Below are positions 37,092 to 46,539 of a DNA stretch of 64,000 nt, one piece after another (position 1 is the stretch's first letter; each line of letters starts with the position of its first letter). Source of the DNA: Corynebacterium sp. (GTDB lineage: Bacteria > Actinomycetota > Actinomycetes > Mycobacteriales > Mycobacteriaceae). Where the stretch lies: assembly GCF_030532965.1 (NCBI RefSeq), contig NZ_JAUNKC010000008.1, positions 1 through 64,000 of the forward strand. Reading direction: 5' to 3'. A program made the position numbers and the translations under genes. The notes under the pieces are model-generated. The model searched no databases and was not told the DNA's origin. It saw only the letters and a program-made list of their open reading frames with translations.

Positions 37092-37343
37092 ATGAGCGTT
37101 GGGCCTTTAGAGATCGGCATTCTTATTGTCGTATTAATTCTGCTTTTTGGCGCAAAGAAACTCCCTGACGCGGCACGTTCTTTGGGTCGTTCCATGCGGA
37201 TTTTCAAATCCGAAGTAAAAGAGATGAGCAACGACGATAAGCGTTTTGAAGAACAACGCGCGTTGGAAGCGCAACAGGCACAAGCTGTCCAGCCCCAACC
37301 AATTGCGCAGCCCGAGCAGGTTAAGCCACAGCAACAGCCCTAA
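37092..37343 (+). CDS. tatA: Twin-arginine translocase subunit TatA
   Basis: TatA forms the pore-like part of the Tat system that exports folded proteins. The 83-residue product has one N-terminal membrane helix ([17 protein letters not shown], ~5-21), the hinge [13 protein letters not shown], an amphipathic helix (~25-45) and a Gln/Pro-rich tail. AAAGGAA sits six bases before ATG 37092. tatC follows nine bases later, as in other actinobacteria where tatAC adjoins pafBC. Confidence 0.95.
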   Translation: MSVGPLEIGILIVVLILLFGAKKLPDAARSLGRSMRIFKSEVKEMSNDDKRFEEQRALEAQQAQAVQPQPIAQPEQVKPQQQP

Positions 37344-37352
37344 AAATCTGTT

Positions 37353-38309
37353 ATGAGTTCATCTCCCAAAAAGCTTCTTCGCCGTAAGAAAGCTAATCCG
37401 GAAGGGCAGATGTCCTTAGTGGAGCACCTGCAAGAGCTACGGCGACGCTTGATCATCTCAATGATTGCTCTGGCGGTCGGCACCGTGATCGGATTTATTT
37501 GGTACCAACACAGTGCGTTTGGGGTCTCGTCATTGGGCGATATCCTTAGAGGACCATATTGTTCTCTTCCGCCAGAAAAACGAGCAACCTTCACCCTCGA
37601 TGGGGAATGTCGATTGATCGCAACCGCCCCATTCGAGGCATTGTTGCTTAGACTTAAAGTCGGTGCCTTAGCTGGCGCGGTGTTTGCGTCCCCGGTCTGG
37701 TTATACCAAATCTGGGCGTTCATTACCCCTGGGTTAATGAAAAACGAGCGTAAATGGACCTTCACATTCGTATCGGTGGCGGTGCTGCTGTTTGTCTCCG
37801 GCGCGGTGCTTGCGTATTTCGTCGTGGAATTCGGATTGGAATTCCTGCTAGGAATCGGCGCGGAGTTCCAGGTCACTGCGTTATCAGGTGGCAGGTATTT
37901 TGATTTCTTACTCGCGTTGTTAGCCATATTCGGAGTCAGCTTTGAAGTGCCGCTCATCATAGCCATGCTTAACGTTGCTGGGGTACTTAGCTACGAAGCA
38001 ATCAAAGACAAACGCAGCATTATTATCATGTTGTTGTTCATCTTCGCGGCTGTTATGACACCAGGCCAAGACCCATTTTCCATGCTGGTCCTTGCCCTGG
38101 CGCTGACCATCCTCGTGGAAATCTCCATTCAGTTCACTCGGTTGAATGACAAACGCCGAAAAGTGGAACGCCCCGACTGGTTGGATACTGACGATGAGCA
38201 AGCCTCGCCGCTTGCTACACAGGCTGCTCCCATCGCGCCTTCCGGGCCGATTACGCCATCAGCATCGCCGACAACGATCGAAGGAAGCAACTACGACGAC
38301 ATCATCTAG
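37353..38309 (+). CDS. tatC: Twin-arginine translocase subunit TatC
   Basis: TatC recognises twin-arginine signal peptides at the membrane. The 318-residue protein starts with a basic segment, then the conserved MSLVEHLQELRRRLI (~20-34), six membrane helices, and the FEALLLRLKVG and FGVSFEVPL segments expected of TatC. The C-terminal ~55 residues are cytoplasmic, rich in Ala, Pro, Ser and Thr. It lies between tatA and the helicase, with short gaps suggesting one transcript. Confidence 0.95.
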   Translation: MSSSPKKLLRRKKANPEGQMSLVEHLQELRRRLIISMIALAVGTVIGFIWYQHSAFGVSSLGDILRGPYCSLPPEKRATFTLDGECRLIATAPFEALLLRLKVGALAGAVFASPVWLYQIWAFITPGLMKNERKWTFTFVSVAVLLFVSGAVLAYFVVEFGLEFLLGIGAEFQVTALSGGRYFDFLLALLAIFGVSFEVPLIIAMLNVAGVLSYEAIKDKRSIIIMLLFIFAAVMTPGQDPFSMLVLALALTILVEISIQFTRLNDKRRKVERPDWLDTDDEQASPLATQAAPIAPSGPITPSASPTTIEGSNYDDII

Positions 38310-38321
38310 TAGCCTTAAGGC

Positions 38322-41066
38322 ATGCACCTTGATGAGTTCGTCTCCACACTAAAATTCCCCCTCGACGATTTTCAATTGGCAGGATGCACCGCAGTTGAAC
38401 ACGATCGAGGGGTTTTAGTATGCGCCCCTACAGGTGCCGGTAAGACCATCGTTGGCGAATTTGCCGTTAGTCTCGCCCTGTCCCGGGGGACAAAATGTTT
38501 CTATACAACCCCCATCAAGGCTTTGAGCAACCAAAAATACCACGATCTCGTGGCGAAACATGGCGAAGATACGGTGGGTTTATTAACCGGTGATGTGTCG
38601 ATAAACCATAACGCCGACGTTATAGTCATGACCACTGAAGTTCTACGGAACATGATTTATGCACAATCACCCACCCTCGATCGGCTCAGCCATGTGGTGA
38701 TGGATGAGATTCACTTCCTTTCTGATAAAAGCCGCGGTGGGGTATGGGAAGAAGTGATTCTTGGGCTTGATGATTCAGTAAACATCATTGGGCTTTCCGC
38801 CACGGTAAGCAATTCGGAAGAGTTTGGTCAGTGGTTAGGAACAGTGCGAGGGGACACCGAAGTGATCGTCTCCGAACACCGCCCCGTACCGCTAGACCAG
38901 TGGATGCTGGTTGGCAGACGAATGTACAGTTTGTTCGAACCTGGTACTACCGGTGAAGTCAATCAGGAACTGGTTGCTCGCATTGAGAAAATCGACCATG
39001 ACAACCTAGAACGTGGACGCGCCGACTTTATTGCTGGTAAAGGATTTCGGTCTCGCGCCAGGGGAGAGTCCCGCTACGGTAAACCACGCCCACAGGATAA
39101 ATACCGGCCACTCGGGCGCCCCGAAGTTCTCGACATCTTGGCGGGTCAAGAGATGCTGCCAGCTATTACATTTATTTTTTCCCGCACCGGCTGCGATGCC
39201 GCCGTTGCGCAGTGCCTACGATCCCGACTGGTGTTGACCACCGAGGAAGAATCTAAAGAGATTTCGCGGATCATCGACGAAGGAGTAGCGGGTATTCCCG
39301 ATGAAGACTTGAAAGTATTGGGTTTTCGTCAGTGGCGCGCGGCGTTGATGCGGGGGTTCGCTGCGCATCACGCTGGCATGTTGCCTGCATTTCGCCATGT
39401 CGTCGAAAAGCTCTTCGTTAATGGGCTGTTACGTGCGGTTTTTGCCACGGAAACTCTCGCCCTCGGCATCAATATGCCAGCCCGGACCGTGGTTTTAGAG
39501 AAATTGGTGAAGTATGACGGGGAAGGGCACGTTGAGCTTACGCCAGGTCAATACACGCAATTAACCGGCAGGGCTGGCCGACGCGGCATCGATGTTATCG
39601 GCAATGCTGTGGTGCAGTGGTCCCCAGCCATGGATCCAGTGCGCGTAGCAGGGCTTGCGTCCACGCGCACGTATCCGCTGATTTCCACGTTCACCCCTGG
39701 CTATAACATGAGCGTGAATCTGCTCAAAACCATAGGTTTTGAGCCAGCACACCGCCTGTTGGAAAAATCTTTCGCGCAGTTCCAAGCCGATGGCAGCGTC
39801 GTTGACGAAGTTCGGGAAATTGAAAAAGCAGAACGCCATGTTCAGGCGACAGAGCAACAACTTGTCGGGGAGTTGGCCAACCGGAGTATCCCAAGCGAAA
39901 ATCCGCTTGAAGAATTTGCCGAATACATGCAGCTTCGACGAGATTTAAGCACCGAGGAGCGGCGTGCGAAACGCTTTGCCATTGAAGAACGTGAAAAAGA
40001 GGTAACGACGATCCTAAAAAAGCTGCAGCTTGGCGATGTCATTGCCATGCCGACTAAACGTCAACCAGTATTAGCGGTGGTCGTCCAACCCGCAAGCGAC
40101 GCGCGCGATCCCCGGCCGTTGATCGTGATGGAAAGTGGTTGGTGCGGGCGCGTTGATACTCAAGCTTTTGCCGTACCGCCGATGGTCATCGGGAATATGA
40201 AACTACCCCGCAGCGTCGTCGCACAACCCCATCGAAACAGCGGTCGGGTGGTGAGTCTTTTTGCGAAAACTCACTACCGCCGCCCGAAGAAGCTGAGGGA
40301 AAAGCCCAGGAATCGGCCGACGAAAGAGATCAACGCATTGCGGGCGGCACTGCGTGATCATCCGGCTCATTATTGGCCGGAAACCGAGGATCTCGCGCGG
40401 GTTGGTGAGCAATTAATCCGAGCTCGCGAAGAAGTCGCAAGGCTGAAACAACGCGTCAGCGCCGCTACTGACACGTTGGGCAAGCAATTCGATCGCATTC
40501 TCGAATTGCTAGCCGAATTAGATTACGTCGAATTTGTAGACGGTAATCCCCAGATCACAGATGAGGGTGAGCGGCTGGCGTTGATTCACAATGAAAGCGA
40601 CCTATTGGTCGCCCAGTGTCTGAAACGCAGAATTTGGGATGGCTTGGATCCAGCGGAACTCGCCGGAGTTGTCAGCATGTGCACTTTCGAAAACCGGCGT
40701 GAAACTCGTGGTGAACCGGAAGGGGCAACCGACCCGATGGTTGACGCCATGAATGCCACGGTACGAATCTGGGATGAGTTAAGTTTCGATGAACGTCGGC
40801 ACCGGCTACCGATTACCAGATACCCCGAAGGCGGTTTTGCATTGGCTATCCATCAGTGGACGGCCGGTGCGCCGCTTGGTTATTGCATGGCTGCCGCTGC
40901 GGAATCAGGTGCTGAATTGACGCCGGGCGATTTTGTCCGCCAGGCTCGGCAGGTAATTGATTTGCTGGAACAGGTACGCGACACCGCATATAACGAGGAC
41001 ACCGCGTATGCGGCGCGCCAGGCGATAACCGCGATTAGGCGTGGCGTCGTTGCAATTGGTTCATAG
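38322..41066 (+). CDS. helY: HelY/Mtr4-like superfamily 2 helicase
   Basis: The 914-residue protein is an ATP-dependent helicase of the Ski2/Mtr4 type. Motifs: Q-like FPLDDFQLAG, Walker A CAPTGAGKT (~34-42), MTTEVLRNM (~108), DEIH box MDEIHFLSD (~126), SAT motif GLSATVSN, and motif VI QLTGRAGRRGID (~408-419). The C-terminal half carries the DSHCT-type helical domain. In M. tuberculosis helY (Rv2092c) lies directly after tatC, the same order. It probably acts on RNA or structured nucleic acid; the exact substrate is unknown. Its 3' end overlaps the convergent protease gene by 32 bases. Confidence 0.93.
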   Translation: MHLDEFVSTLKFPLDDFQLAGCTAVEHDRGVLVCAPTGAGKTIVGEFAVSLALSRGTKCFYTTPIKALSNQKYHDLVAKHGEDTVGLLTGDVSINHNADVIVMTTEVLRNMIYAQSPTLDRLSHVVMDEIHFLSDKSRGGVWEEVILGLDDSVNIIGLSATVSNSEEFGQWLGTVRGDTEVIVSEHRPVPLDQWMLVGRRMYSLFEPGTTGEVNQELVARIEKIDHDNLERGRADFIAGKGFRSRARGESRYGKPRPQDKYRPLGRPEVLDILAGQEMLPAITFIFSRTGCDAAVAQCLRSRLVLTTEEESKEISRIIDEGVAGIPDEDLKVLGFRQWRAALMRGFAAHHAGMLPAFRHVVEKLFVNGLLRAVFATETLALGINMPARTVVLEKLVKYDGEGHVELTPGQYTQLTGRAGRRGIDVIGNAVVQWSPAMDPVRVAGLASTRTYPLISTFTPGYNMSVNLLKTIGFEPAHRLLEKSFAQFQADGSVVDEVREIEKAERHVQATEQQLVGELANRSIPSENPLEEFAEYMQLRRDLSTEERRAKRFAIEEREKEVTTILKKLQLGDVIAMPTKRQPVLAVVVQPASDARDPRPLIVMESGWCGRVDTQAFAVPPMVIGNMKLPRSVVAQPHRNSGRVVSLFAKTHYRRPKKLREKPRNRPTKEINALRAALRDHPAHYWPETEDLARVGEQLIRAREEVARLKQRVSAATDTLGKQFDRILELLAELDYVEFVDGNPQITDEGERLALIHNESDLLVAQCLKRRIWDGLDPAELAGVVSMCTFENRRETRGEPEGATDPMVDAMNATVRIWDELSFDERRHRLPITRYPEGGFALAIHQWTAGAPLGYCMAAAAESGAELTPGDFVRQARQVIDLLEQVRDTAYNEDTAYAARQAITAIRRGVVAIGS

Positions 41067-41637
41067 CGGAATGGATTTTCTGCGCTACCGGCGCTACCTG
41101 GGCAACGGTAGCGCAACCAATATTTCGGCCGAATGGTTCAAGAATCATCGATTGTAATGCGTAAACCGCGCCGTCGATAAGAATCGGTCCGCCGGAATCG
41201 CCGCGGATTGCTGGATGTCGCTGAGCAAGAAGTGCGGCATGGCGTACCCGTGTGTGTATGTTCTTTCCGAGGGCGAAGGGAAGGATTCCTAGTACTCGAC
41301 CTGGTTTTATATCTGGGGTACCGCTGCCCAGCCCAACGCTGATCACGCGATCAGCCAGCCTCAGACTCCTTGAGCTAAGCGGCACCACCGCGACGTCGGC
41401 AAAGCCCGGAGTGCCTGCAAGCGGGGCTTTCACAACTGCAATATCTGTGTGCGGGATTCCGATCCATCCGGCAATCTCGCATGCCGAATGGCCAGTGTCG
41501 CATGGCGCGGAGATCTGAATATCCCGCGGCAGCGCGTGCCGCAGGAAATGTTTTGCGCTTAAGACAAAATTAGGGGCAATCCGCACCCCGGAGCAGAATC
41601 CATGACCTGAACGTAGCTTCACTAATCCGTAAGGCAT
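41035..41637 (-). CDS. Trypsin-like serine protease lacking a signal peptide
   Basis: The 200-residue protein keeps the S1-family triad: His in VLSAKHFL (~29), Asp in HTDIAVVK (~65) and Ser in RGDSGGPIL (~146), with Cys residues that could pair. It starts almost directly in the fold (VKLRSGHGFCSGVRIAPN), with no signal peptide, and an in-frame TAG lies 27 bases before the ATG, so no longer start is available. A TAAAAT box just before the ATG could support leaderless transcription. It is either cytoplasmic, exported another way, or has lost its N-terminus. Confidence 0.8.
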   Translation of the reverse strand: MPYGLVKLRSGHGFCSGVRIAPNFVLSAKHFLRHALPRDIQISAPCDTGHSACEIAGWIGIPHTDIAVVKAPLAGTPGFADVAVVPLSSRSLRLADRVISVGLGSGTPDIKPGRVLGILPFALGKNIHTRVRHAALLAQRHPAIRGDSGGPILIDGAVYALQSMILEPFGRNIGCATVAQVAPVAQKIHSAMNQLQRRHA

Positions 41638-41686
41638 AATGGGGTTGATTTTAATCGAAATCTACGAGGTGAAATCTAGGTTTAAG

Positions 41687-42829
41687 ATGTCTGTTATGGT
41701 TTCTTCCTTTTCTCCCGAAGTATATTCGCGTCGGCTTATGAAAGCGCAGCAGCTGTGCGTTGAGCATAATATCGCAGGTCTTATTGTCGGAACTGGGCCG
41801 CAGTTTGCTTATTTAACAGGTTCGTGGATCGATACCTATGAACGCTTCACAGCTGTACTCATCCCGGCGGTTGGTCGAGTGTTTGTTATCGCTCCGGCGG
41901 TCGATCGAGGAGATATCAGCCGTTCGGTACTTGACGAAATGGATGTAACGGTCATCGGCTGGGTCGATGGCGAGGACCCGCATGCAATCGCCGTGGAAGC
42001 ATTGCAATTGACTGGGGGACAACACCAAAAGGTCGGGATTGGCGCAAGTATTACAGCAGATCATTTACTGACTATTCAGCGGTTATTGGGTCCGCAAGTA
42101 GCGACGGTTCTGGCAACAGACGTGCTGGCGGAGTTATTCACCCGCAAAGACGATGAGGAGATTGATGCGCTTCGCCGCGCTGGTGCCGCAATCGATGCGG
42201 TCCATTCCCAGGTGCCTGCGCTGTTGCAGCCCGGCAAGACTGAGCGGGAAGTCGCGCAAGAACTTGAGAGGCTCATTCTGCGGGACCATTCTGCAGTTGA
42301 CTTTGTCATTGTTGGCAGCATGGAAAACGGCGCGAATCCGCATCATGACTTCTCGGATCGTCACCTCGAAGCAGGCGATATGGTGGTAGTTGATATCGGT
42401 GGCACTTTCGGTCCTGGATATCATTCCGATTGCACTCGCACCTACATCGTCGGTGGTCGTGATGGGGAGATCACGCCAGAAATGTCTGCCATGTACAGTG
42501 TGCTTTTCGACGCCCAACAGGCCGCCGTTGCAGCGATTCGCCCCAATGTTACGGCGGCTGACATCGACAACGTCGCACGCGATATTATCTCCGCGGCAGG
42601 CTATGGCGAGTTTTTTATTCATCGCACCGGACACGGCATTGGCTTATCGACGCACGAAGAGCCATTTATCATGGCAGGAAACGATTTGGTTTTAGAACCG
42701 GGCATGGCGTTTTCCGTCGAACCGGGCATTTATTTGCCTGGAAAATTCGGCGCACGTATCGAGGATATTGTCGTCGTTACCGACACTGGCTGCGAACTGC
42801 TCAATAACCAGCCCCGGGAATTGCGATGA
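41687..42829 (+). CDS. pepQ: M24 family Xaa-Pro aminopeptidase/dipeptidase
   Basis: The 380-residue enzyme splits peptide bonds next to proline, using two metal ions. A creatinase-like N-terminal domain (~1-130) precedes the pita-bread domain with ligands in VVDIGGTFGPGYHSDCTRT (two Asp; ~236-252), HRTGHGIGLSTHEEP (~313-327; His) and FSVEPGIYLPG plus RIEDIVVV (two Glu). ATG 41687 follows a weak AGG and is near ATG 41696; a longer frame from 41639 is less likely. It overlaps the next ATG by four bases. Rv2089c (pepE) is the neighbour-equivalent in M. tuberculosis. Confidence 0.9.
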   Translation: MSVMVSSFSPEVYSRRLMKAQQLCVEHNIAGLIVGTGPQFAYLTGSWIDTYERFTAVLIPAVGRVFVIAPAVDRGDISRSVLDEMDVTVIGWVDGEDPHAIAVEALQLTGGQHQKVGIGASITADHLLTIQRLLGPQVATVLATDVLAELFTRKDDEEIDALRRAGAAIDAVHSQVPALLQPGKTEREVAQELERLILRDHSAVDFVIVGSMENGANPHHDFSDRHLEAGDMVVVDIGGTFGPGYHSDCTRTYIVGGRDGEITPEMSAMYSVLFDAQQAAVAAIRPNVTAADIDNVARDIISAAGYGEFFIHRTGHGIGLSTHEEPFIMAGNDLVLEPGMAFSVEPGIYLPGKFGARIEDIVVVTDTGCELLNNQPRELR

Positions 42830-43623
42830 AACCACCAGTATCACAAGAGAACGTTTCGATGCCACCTGCGATCATTGTGTTGGGAGCAACCAGCGACATT
42901 GGCGCGAAATTGGTGCTTCGAATAGCTTCCGGACACCACGTCGTGTTGGCGAGTCGTCGACCTCATGATGTTGAAGCTGAGCTCACCGCTGCGCTGATGG
43001 CAGCGGGGGCAGTTTCGGTTGAATCGGTATTTTTCGATGCTGCAGATCTGCCGAGTCATGAGGTTATCATCGCATCAGTGGCGGAAAAGTTTCATATTAA
43101 TCACGTGATCGTGTGTTTTGGCATCTTAGGCGACCAAAGGCAGGCAGAGACGAATTGGCAGCATGCCGCTGAAATCGCAACCGTCGATTACACCGCACAA
43201 TTGGTGAGCGTGAGTGTTGCCAGTGACATACTTCTCAAGCAATCGGGAACCGGCCCAGTGGCTACGATAACCGTGTTTTCTTCCATTGCTGGGTGGCGGG
43301 CACGGCGAGCAAATTACGTCTATGGATCGACAAAAGCTGGGCTGGATGCGTTTTGCCAAGGTCTCGCCGATCGATTGCACGGCACTAATGCCCGCATCGT
43401 CATCGCCCGACCTGGGTTCGTCATTGGGACGATGACCCGGGGCATGACGCCTGCGCCGATGTCTGTTACCGCAGATCAGGTGGCAGATTCGGTGGCCAAG
43501 ATACTCGTTGAACCTCCACAAAATGGTGGCGGTATGACTATCTGGATTCCAGGTAGGTTGCGGATACTGGCGTGGATTATGAAGTTAGTGCCACGCCCAG
43601 TCTGGCGTCGTATGCCTCGGTAA
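42826..43623 (+). CDS. SDR reductase resembling DprE2
   Basis: This 265-residue short-chain dehydrogenase has the NAD(P) loop VLGATSDIGAKLV (~18-30), an SSIAGW segment, and the catalytic YVYGSTKAG (~164-172; Tyr and Lys). The end GMTIWIPGRLRILAWIMKLVPRPVWRRMPR (split across the last ~30 residues) strongly resembles DprE2, which reduces the 2-keto intermediate of decaprenyl-phospho-arabinose synthesis. M. tuberculosis has a DprE2 paralogue, Rv2073c, next to cobL; this gene holds the same place, so it is probably that paralogue. Its substrate is unproven. ATG 42859 is an alternative start. Confidence 0.82.
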   Translation: MKPPVSQENVSMPPAIIVLGATSDIGAKLVLRIASGHHVVLASRRPHDVEAELTAALMAAGAVSVESVFFDAADLPSHEVIIASVAEKFHINHVIVCFGILGDQRQAETNWQHAAEIATVDYTAQLVSVSVASDILLKQSGTGPVATITVFSSIAGWRARRANYVYGSTKAGLDAFCQGLADRLHGTNARIVIARPGFVIGTMTRGMTPAPMSVTADQVADSVAKILVEPPQNGGGMTIWIPGRLRILAWIMKLVPRPVWRRMPR

Positions 43624-43646
43624 ATTACCGACTACACTAAAGTGCT

Positions 43647-44939
43647 ATGACCGAAGCAAAAGCCCGACTTCCGCAAAGTATTCCTAGCGATGCTGGAGAC
43701 GCACGAGCCCTGGAGACAACGGTATCGGTTATTGGATTGCCCGCAATTGGCATGAGTGAATTAGGCGCTGCTGCGACAAAAGCCTTGTACGAAGCGGATG
43801 TGGTGCTCGGGTCATGGCGACAGTTGAATTTACTCGCGGACGATATTTCTGGCGATCGGCGTCCCTGGCCGTCTCCGATGATTCCGGCTTTGCCTGGCAT
43901 TTTTGCCGAATTGCGTGGCAAGAGGGTAGCTGTCCTTGCTAGCGGTGACCCGATGTTTCACGGAATTGGCTCTACGTTGCGACGTAAATTCCCGGACATG
44001 CGTATAACCGTGTACTCTCACGTGTCTTCGGCGTCGCTGGCGTGCGCTCGTCTAGGGTGGGCGGTGGACCGGACGCCAGTGTATTCACTCGTTACCCAGG
44101 TTGTGGAGTCGCTGGTGCTGCCAATCGAATCTGGCCGACCATTTCTAATCCTAGGGCGAGACGAAAAAACACCAGGTGAAGTGTGTCAACTACTGGTTGA
44201 TATGCATCAGGGTGACGCCCAGGTTGAAGTTCTCAGTGATCTAGGTTCAGCGGATGAGGCCCATTCTGTTGGTTGTGCGTTTCATCCGCCGTCTGTCGTC
44301 AGCGCGCTGAATGTCATCGCTGTTGTGCCGTCGAAAAGCGGCAACCCCCGAACTCCGGGGCTGCCTGACTCCAAATTCGAAAACGATGGCCAATTGACCA
44401 AATCGCATATTCGGGCGTTGACCGTTTCTGCGCTTGCACCTTCCGAGGGCGACGTTCTGTGGGATATCGGCGGCGGAGCAGGTAGCGTCGCCATTGAATG
44501 TCTGCGCGCCACCAACACCACTCGTGCGGTGTGTTTCGAGATCGACGAAATTCGCCGGGGTCGGATTTTAAAAAATGCCCGCACCCTAGGCGTAGCGCAT
44601 AGACTCGCCGTCCAAGGGGAGGCCCCAACTAACTACACATCCGTCCCGGATAATCCCGATGTCGTGTTCATTGGCGGCGGCATCACCACCCCTGGCGTTT
44701 TTTCTGGCGCATGGGACCGACTCAAACCAGGTGGCAGGCTTGTTGCGAATGCGGTAACCATTGAATCCGAACAGATGCTGTGGAAGTTAAAAGGCCGACA
44801 CGGCGGCACGCTGGCTCGATTTGATATAGCCAAAGAGCACTCCGTCGGTGGTTTCAGCACGTTCAAACCTGCCTTGCCCGTGACGCAGTGGGTCGTAACC
44901 AAAACCGACTCTGACTATCTGGAAGAATTTAACGAATGA
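43647..44939 (+). CDS. cobL: Precorrin-6Y C5,15-methyltransferase (decarboxylating)
   Basis: CobL adds methyl groups at C5 and C15 of precorrin-6B and removes the acetate carboxyl at C12. The 430-residue protein is the CbiE-CbiT fusion: an N-terminal tetrapyrrole-methylase domain (VLASGDPMFHGIGSTL, ~98-113) and a C-terminal class I methyltransferase with SAM motif LWDIGGGAGSVAIE (~272) and VFIGGGITTPGVF (~340). It overlaps cobM by four bases and begins the plus-strand run cobL-cobM-cobK. Confidence 0.95.
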   Translation: MTEAKARLPQSIPSDAGDARALETTVSVIGLPAIGMSELGAAATKALYEADVVLGSWRQLNLLADDISGDRRPWPSPMIPALPGIFAELRGKRVAVLASGDPMFHGIGSTLRRKFPDMRITVYSHVSSASLACARLGWAVDRTPVYSLVTQVVESLVLPIESGRPFLILGRDEKTPGEVCQLLVDMHQGDAQVEVLSDLGSADEAHSVGCAFHPPSVVSALNVIAVVPSKSGNPRTPGLPDSKFENDGQLTKSHIRALTVSALAPSEGDVLWDIGGGAGSVAIECLRATNTTRAVCFEIDEIRRGRILKNARTLGVAHRLAVQGEAPTNYTSVPDNPDVVFIGGGITTPGVFSGAWDRLKPGGRLVANAVTIESEQMLWKLKGRHGGTLARFDIAKEHSVGGFSTFKPALPVTQWVVTKTDSDYLEEFNE

Positions 44940-45709
44940 CCGTCTACTTTATCGGCGCTGGCCCTGGCGCCCCGGATCTACTGACGCTGCGCGCCGATCG
45001 ATTAATCCGTAGCTGTGGAATGTGCTTGTACGCTGGCTCTATAGTCCCGGAGGAAGTTTTAGCCAATGTCCCGCCGGAAGCGGAATTGATAAATACCGCC
45101 CGGATGCCGCTGGATGCGATTACTGAAACAATCAGTCGGGCCCACCACGCCGGAATGGATGTGGCTCGTCTGCATTCAGGCGATCCGGCTATCTATTCGG
45201 CTGTCGCTGAACAAGCCCGAAGACTCACCGAATTAGGTATTGATTATGAGATTGTCCCAGGTGTGGCTTCTTTTTCGGCAGCAGCCGCGGCGCTTGGTCA
45301 CGAATTGACCGTCCCAACTGTGGGCCAGACTGTTATCCTTACCCGGGTTTCCGGTCGGGCGTCAGCGATGCCAGCGGGGGAGGATCTTGCGACGCTAGGG
45401 GCAAGTAGGGCAACGCTATGCATTCATTTGGCGGCGCACGACATAGTTCGGGTGGTTTCCGAACTCGTGCCGAATTACGGCGCAGAATCTCCAGTGGCTG
45501 TTGTGGCGTTTGCCTCGCGCCCGGAACAAGTCATTGTTCGAGGAACCCTGCGCGATATTGCGCAAAAAGTCCAGGATCAGGGCATTACCCGTACCGCTGT
45601 CATTATCGTCGGTGATGTTTTGGCAGCGGATGGATTCCCAGATTCGTTCTTGTATTCAGATGATCGGCCACGAGATGACGAGGGAAGAACCATTCCATGC
45701 GCGCATTAA
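44936..45709 (+). CDS. cobM: Precorrin-4 C11-methyltransferase
   Basis: CobM methylates C11 of precorrin-4 to give precorrin-5. The 257-residue protein is a tetrapyrrole methylase: VYFIGAGPGAPDLLTLRADRL (~2-22, in two blocks), YAGSIVPEEVL, ARLHSGDPAIYSA (~77-89), and PGVASFSAAAAALG (~104). It overlaps cobL and cobK, so all three are translated together. This belongs to the oxygen-dependent pathway as in Pseudomonas denitrificans and mycobacteria. Confidence 0.96.
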   Translation: MTVYFIGAGPGAPDLLTLRADRLIRSCGMCLYAGSIVPEEVLANVPPEAELINTARMPLDAITETISRAHHAGMDVARLHSGDPAIYSAVAEQARRLTELGIDYEIVPGVASFSAAAAALGHELTVPTVGQTVILTRVSGRASAMPAGEDLATLGASRATLCIHLAAHDIVRVVSELVPNYGAESPVAVVAFASRPEQVIVRGTLRDIAQKVQDQGITRTAVIIVGDVLAADGFPDSFLYSDDRPRDDEGRTIPCAH

Positions 45710-46425
45710 TTCTGGGCGGTACCGCCGAGGGCAGGGAAGTAGCTAAACAATTGGTTATGCGCGGCTGGCATGTCACCAGCTCGTTGGCAGGGCGAGTCGA
45801 CAACCCACGATTACCGGTAGGTGAGGTTCGAATCGGTGGCTTTGGTGGTCCCGCGGGACTTACAACCTGGTTAATCGACAACGGGATTGAGGTCGTCATT
45901 GATGCGACCCATCCGTTCGCTGAGCGCATCTCACTATCGGCTGCAGAGGCGGCGCGCGCTACCGGAATCCCGTTATTGGCGTTGCACCGCCCGGAATGGA
46001 AGCCACAGGCACGGGATAAGTGGATTCCAGTTGCCTCAATGGCGGAGGCAGCAAAAGTTGCAGCCCGGGACTTTCACCACATTTTCTTAACCATCGGCCG
46101 GCAACAGCTCGCACCGTTTGCTGAAGACCCGCATAATTTGTACGTCATTCGTACTGTTGAACCACCTCACGTTCCGTTGCCGCCTCGCCATCGGTTGATC
46201 CAGTCGCGGGGCCCATTTACTGTTGCCGATGAGAAAAAATTGATGCGAGGAAACCAAATCGATTGTGTGGTAACCAAAAATTCTGGCGGCTCCATGACCG
46301 AAGCTAAGCTGATCGCGGCCCGGGAGTTGGGCATTCCGGTGATTATGGTGCAGCGACCCGCGCTGCCCACTGTCGCCACTATCGTTTATAGCCCGGAAGA
46401 AGTAATCTCTGCATTGCACCAATGA
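45697..46425 (+). CDS. cobK: Precorrin-6A reductase
   Basis: CobK reduces precorrin-6A to precorrin-6B with NADPH. The 242-residue protein starts RALILGGTAEGREVAKQL (~2-19), has VVIDATHPFAERIS (~67-80) and CVVTKNSGGSMTEAKLIAARELG (in two blocks ~188-210), all typical. It starts 13 bases inside the end of cobM and ends before a shared convergent terminator. Confidence 0.95.
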   Translation: MRALILGGTAEGREVAKQLVMRGWHVTSSLAGRVDNPRLPVGEVRIGGFGGPAGLTTWLIDNGIEVVIDATHPFAERISLSAAEAARATGIPLLALHRPEWKPQARDKWIPVASMAEAAKVAARDFHHIFLTIGRQQLAPFAEDPHNLYVIRTVEPPHVPLPPRHRLIQSRGPFTVADEKKLMRGNQIDCVVTKNSGGSMTEAKLIAARELGIPVIMVQRPALPTVATIVYSPEEVISALHQ

Positions 46426-46463
46426 TGCAATCATATTCGGCTTTGAAGCCGTCCTACGAAAAA

Positions 46464-46522
46464 CAACACCCAATCGAAAGCTACCGCCGTAAGTATCGGC
46501 AATGATCGCTCGATTGGGTGTT
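46464..46522. terminator. Convergent terminator between cobK and a minus-strand gene
   Basis: The 13-bp arms AACACCCAATCGA (46464-46476) and TCGATTGGGTGTT (46510-46522) form a perfect stem around a ~33-nt loop, midway between convergent genes. T-runs are short; A-rich sequence precedes it on the plus strand, giving T on the minus strand. Confidence 0.75.
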
Positions 46523-46539
46523 AGTGAATGTAGAACTGG

